A stretch of DNA of 8,374 nt from an uncultured Microbacteriaceae bacterium (GTDB taxonomy: Bacteria > Actinomycetota > Actinomycetes > Actinomycetales > Microbacteriaceae): NCBI GenBank assembly GCA_903907615.1, contig CAIVOR010000022.1, positions 1 to 8,374 on the forward strand. The letters are read 5' to 3'. The number at the start of each line of letters is the position of its first letter. Position 1 is the first letter of the stretch. The position numbers and the translations under genes were made by a program. Of this stretch, positions 5,929-8,374 are shown in pieces. Below the pieces are notes generated by a model, which made no database searches, was not told the DNA's origin, and saw only the letters and a program-made list of their open reading frames with translations.

Positions 5929-7049
5929 TCGGCCCAGAGTTTCGCGAGATTCAAATCGACCTCGGCGCCCTGCGCCGCAACGTGAGTCACCTCAAGACCG
6001 TCATCGGTGTGGAACACCTCATGATCGTGGTCAAGGCCGACGCCTACGGACACGGCATGGTCCCGTGCGCGCGCACGGCGGTGGATGCCGGTGCCGACTG
6101 GTTGGGTGTGGCCGACGTGCAGGAGGCGCTCACCCTGCGACAGGCAGGCATCCAGGTGCCCATTCTCGCGTGGCTTCATTCGTCGCGCGAAGACTTCCAG
6201 GAAGCCCTGACCAATCGCGTGACCATTGGCGTTTCGTCGCTTGCTCAGCTGGATGCCGTTGCCAACGCGTCGTATGCCTGGACAGACGGACCCGCACCCA
6301 TCCACCTCAAGCTCGACACCGGTCTCAGCAGAAACGGCATTGCGCCCGAAGAGTGGCGCAAGGTTTTTGAGCGGGCTAAGTACCACGAGGGCGACGGCGC
6401 GATTGTCGTCGAGGGCATCTTCAGCCACCTCGCCGGCGCCGGCCCCCAGGCCGACCTCGCCGCACACGTACTCTTTGAGGAGGGCATCGCCCACGCGCGC
6501 GATGCGGGCCTCAACCCGAGCATCATCCACATCGCCGCTACCGCCACCGCACTCACGTCGACGTCCATGCGTTACAACATGGTGCGCATCGGCATTGGCG
6601 CCTACGGCGTCTCGCCGGATGACACCACGCCGGTGGCGAATCTTGGCCTGACGCCCGTGATGACCGTGCGATCGCGCGTGGCCGCTGTGCGTAAGGTTCC
6701 CGCCGGTGTGGGAGTCTCCTACGAATACGACTACGTGACGCCGCAGGCCACAACCCTGGCTCTGGTGCCGTTGGGCTACGCCGAGGGAATCCCGCGCTCG
6801 GCATCCAATTCGGCGCCGGTCAACGTTGCGGGTCAGGTGCGCAAAATCTCGGGGCGGGTCGCGATGGATCAGTTCATCGTTGACATGGGCAGCGAGTGGG
6901 TCACTGTGGGTGATCCCGTTGTGGTCTTTGGCGATCCCAAGCGTGGTCATCCGAGTGCCTCCGATTTTGCGCGCGCGTGCGGGACCATCGGCTACGAGAT
7001 TGTGACGCGCATGGGCGGTCGCTGCGTTCGCGTTTACGTGGAGCTGTAG
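5925..7049 (+). CDS. alr: Alanine racemase
   Basis: PLP enzyme of fold type III that interconverts L- and D-alanine, supplying D-Ala for peptidoglycan. The 374-residue protein is of normal length. The N-terminal TIM barrel carries VVKADAYGHG (35-44) with Lys37 as the PLP lysine, IHLKLDTGLSRNG (126-138) with K129 and R136 matching the carbamylated lysine and arginine of the Geobacillus enzyme, and RIGIGAYGVSP (221-231). The C-terminal beta domain carries GVSYEYDY (263-270), with Tyr266 the second catalytic base, and MDQFIVDMG (314-322). Some flanking positions differ from the common pattern: SHLAGAG where SHLACAD is usual, and VSYE where VSYG is usual. The frame is open back to 5757, but the GTG at 5925 with its GGAGG site gives the proper N-terminus. 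It overlaps acpS by 4 nt and tsaE by 1 nt. The hydrate epimerase gene often found near acpS and alr in other actinobacteria is not between them here. Confidence 0.96.
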   Translation: MIGPEFREIQIDLGALRRNVSHLKTVIGVEHLMIVVKADAYGHGMVPCARTAVDAGADWLGVADVQEALTLRQAGIQVPILAWLHSSREDFQEALTNRVTIGVSSLAQLDAVANASYAWTDGPAPIHLKLDTGLSRNGIAPEEWRKVFERAKYHEGDGAIVVEGIFSHLAGAGPQADLAAHVLFEEGIAHARDAGLNPSIIHIAATATALTSTSMRYNMVRIGIGAYGVSPDDTTPVANLGLTPVMTVRSRVAAVRKVPAGVGVSYEYDYVTPQATTLALVPLGYAEGIPRSASNSAPVNVAGQVRKISGRVAMDQFIVDMGSEWVTVGDPVVVFGDPKRGHPSASDFARACGTIGYEIVTRMGGRCVRVYVEL

Positions 7050-7552
7050 TGACCGAGGTCAACCTCACGGTGGCCACTCCCGAGGCGATGAACGAGCTGG
7101 GTCGTCGGGTGGCGGCGGAGCTTCGCGCGGGTGACGTCATTGTGCTCACGGGTGATCTGGGCGCCGGCAAGACCACGCTGACACGCGGACTCGGCGAAGC
7201 ACTCGGCGTGCGTGGTGCCGTCACGTCACCCACGTTCGTCATCGCTCGCACCCACCCGCGCGACTCCGGCGGCGCTCCTCTTGTGCACGTCGACGCCTAC
7301 CGGCTGACCGACCCGTTGGAACTCGACGACCTCGATATCGATTTCGCGGGGTCCATCGTGGTCGTGGAATGGGGTAGGGGTATGGTTGAGCCCTTGGCGC
7401 CCCAGCGTCTGGAGATTGATATTGATCGCCCGCACGGCGCTCGGGATGGTTCAGATCTGCTCGGCGACGTCACCGACATCGAATCGGATGTTGAACCCCG
7501 CACGGTGACATTGCGATCCGTGGGCGAACGTTGGGCGGGTGTGACGTGGTGA
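7049..7552 (+). CDS. tsaE: tRNA t6A biosynthesis ATPase TsaE
   Basis: Small P-loop ATPase that works with TsaB and TsaD to attach threonylcarbamoyl to A37 of tRNAs reading ANN codons. The 167 residues include Walker A GDLGAGKTT (35-43), the family motif TSPTFV (59-64), HVDAYRL (80-86) and VEWGRGMV (106-113). The length is slightly above the E. coli protein (about 153), the extra lying in an acidic C-terminal stretch near 125-150. The start is taken as the GTG at 7049, which shares one base with the alr stop (TAGTG) and gives the usual short N-terminus before the first beta strand; the frame is open further upstream inside alr. tsaB follows with a 4-nt overlap, the classical tsaE-tsaB pair, which supports the call. 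No separate promoter is seen. Confidence 0.95.
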   Translation: MTEVNLTVATPEAMNELGRRVAAELRAGDVIVLTGDLGAGKTTLTRGLGEALGVRGAVTSPTFVIARTHPRDSGGAPLVHVDAYRLTDPLELDDLDIDFAGSIVVVEWGRGMVEPLAPQRLEIDIDRPHGARDGSDLLGDVTDIESDVEPRTVTLRSVGERWAGVTW

Positions 7553-8172
7553 TTTTGGCCATCGATACGTCGGCGGGAACGAGCGTTGCCGTGGTCTCGT
7601 TCGACGGCGAGGTCCTCGCCCTGCGCGAGACGTCCGACACGATGCGTCACGCCGAGGTGGTGGGTTCGGCAATCGCAGGAGCGCTGGCCGACGCGGGCAT
7701 CCTGTCAACCGATGTCATTCTCGTTGCCGGCGGGGTGGGGCCCGGCCCCTTCACCGGACTGCGCGTTGGTCTTGCAGCGGCCGTGGCCTTCGCGACGGCG
7801 CGCGACATCCCCCTGCTGCCCACCGTGAGTCACGATGCGATGGCCCGCGGCTACTACGTCGACAACGGGCCGGACTCTTTTGCCACCGGGGTTCGCGTCG
7901 TCACGGATGCGCGACGCAAAGAGGTGTACTGGTCGGAGTATTCGGGTTTCGCCGACGGCGTGCCCGTGCGCGTCGAGGGTCCTGCGGTGGCGAAGCCAGA
8001 TGATCTGACGACTGCGCCAACCCAGATAGTTGCCACCACGGTATCGGCCGCCCACCTCGCCCTCGTCGCCTTGGCGGAGCACGCAGTGGGAGTCTCACGC
8101 GCCTTCGACCCGCTCTACCTGCGCTCACCCGATGTCACCCTGTCGGCCGGACCCAAGCGAGTTGTCCAATGA
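7549..8172 (+). CDS. tsaB: tRNA t6A biosynthesis protein TsaB
   Basis: Non-catalytic ASKHA-fold partner of TsaD in the t6A37 complex; earlier called YeaZ. The 207-residue protein starts with ILAIDTSAGTSVAVV, the usual family opening. It continues with RHAEVV (33-38), the glycine-rich GGVGPGPFTGLRVGL (61-75), DARRKEVYW (120-128) and a C-terminal PLYLRSPDVT (188-197) that matches the family ending. The start is the second of two adjacent GTG codons (7546 and 7549); 7549 gives the expected Met-Ile-Leu-Ala opening and a GTGA overlap with the tsaE stop. The gene ends in an ATGA overlap with rimI. TsaD, the catalytic partner, is not in the window; by known gene order it should follow rimI. Confidence 0.95.
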   Translation: MILAIDTSAGTSVAVVSFDGEVLALRETSDTMRHAEVVGSAIAGALADAGILSTDVILVAGGVGPGPFTGLRVGLAAAVAFATARDIPLLPTVSHDAMARGYYVDNGPDSFATGVRVVTDARRKEVYWSEYSGFADGVPVRVEGPAVAKPDDLTTAPTQIVATTVSAAHLALVALAEHAVGVSRAFDPLYLRSPDVTLSAGPKRVVQ

Positions 8173-8374
8173 GCGGCCTCGCCACCGTGCGCGACGTTCG
8201 CGTCGACGACGACCTCGATGCCGTAATGGCCATGGAGACGAGCATCTTTGGTTCGGATGCCTGGCACCGTGAGATGATGCGCGCCGAGATGATCAACCCC
8301 AATTGCCGCTATCTCGTGGCTGAGTTGACGAATGCGCCTGTGCTGGTGGGCTACGCCGGGCTGCTCTGCCCCCC
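8169..8374 (+). CDS. rimI: Ribosomal protein S18 N-acetyltransferase RimI (5' part)
   Basis: GNAT-family acetyltransferase, cut by the window edge after 68 residues. RimI acetylates the N-terminal alanine of ribosomal protein S18 using acetyl-CoA. The visible part opens with TVRDVRVDDDLDAVMAMETS, the usual first strand and helix of the GNAT fold. It then has IFGSDAWHREMMRAEM, matching the RimI pattern of an acidic residue followed by aromatic AW and a helix, then RYLVAEL and VLVGYAGL. The acetyl-CoA-binding loop (motif A) lies beyond the end, so the specific RimI call rests on the N-terminal pattern and on position after tsaB, where rimI normally sits before tsaD. The ATG at 8169 overlaps the tsaB stop (ATGA); no strong ribosome-binding site is seen, so it is likely translationally coupled. 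Confidence 0.88.
   Translation, partial: MSGLATVRDVRVDDDLDAVMAMETSIFGSDAWHREMMRAEMINPNCRYLVAELTNAPVLVGYAGLLCP

Noticed and set aside
5424..6950. A 508-codon open frame on the minus strand opposite acpS and alr
   Set aside because: It is antisense to genes with intact catalytic motifs and has the composition of a high-GC shadow frame.
1..8374. Mobile elements, CRISPR repeats, tRNA or rRNA genes, defence or toxin-antitoxin systems
   Set aside because: Nearly every base is taken up by recognisable core genes, with no direct-repeat arrays, transposase motifs or clover-leaf sequences seen on either strand.

Overview
The window is an ordinary, well-packed stretch of core chromosome from a high-GC actinobacterium. 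Codon third positions are mostly G or C, several starts are GTG, and the gene order (rplM-rpsI-glmM, coaA, glmS, acpS, alr, tsaE, tsaB, rimI) is the one known from Micrococcales. The proteins look most like Microbacteriaceae; that family placement is recalled from familiarity, not searched.

Layout. (1) 61-2660, plus strand: ribosomal proteins L13 and S9, then phosphoglucosamine mutase, then an unrecognised small two-helix membrane protein. (2) 2657-3607, minus strand: type I pantothenate kinase, which meets the small membrane gene tail to tail, the two stop codons sharing the palindrome CTAG. (3) 3608-3714: a short divergent promoter region between coaA and glmS. (4) 3715-8374, plus strand: glmS, acpS, alr, tsaE, tsaB and the first part of rimI. 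From glmS to rimI the gaps are 3 nt or less, or the genes overlap by 1-4 nt, which suggests one polycistronic, translationally coupled operon. No other gap is long enough to hide a gene.

How the genes fit together. GlmS and GlmM make glucosamine-6-phosphate and glucosamine-1-phosphate, the route to UDP-GlcNAc for peptidoglycan; Alr supplies D-alanine for the same polymer. CoaA commits pantothenate to coenzyme A, and AcpS uses CoA to activate acyl carrier protein. TsaE and TsaB belong to the tRNA t6A37 machinery and RimI modifies ribosomal protein S18, matching the translation theme of rplM-rpsI. The whole is a growth-linked cell-wall, CoA and translation cluster.

I found no mobile element, CRISPR array, RNA gene, phage gene, toxin system or new multi-gene system. 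The best leads are modest: glmS appears to be read from a leaderless mRNA (a TAGACT -10 box seven bases before the ATG), coaA may be leaderless on the other strand, and an uncharacterised small membrane protein follows glmM.
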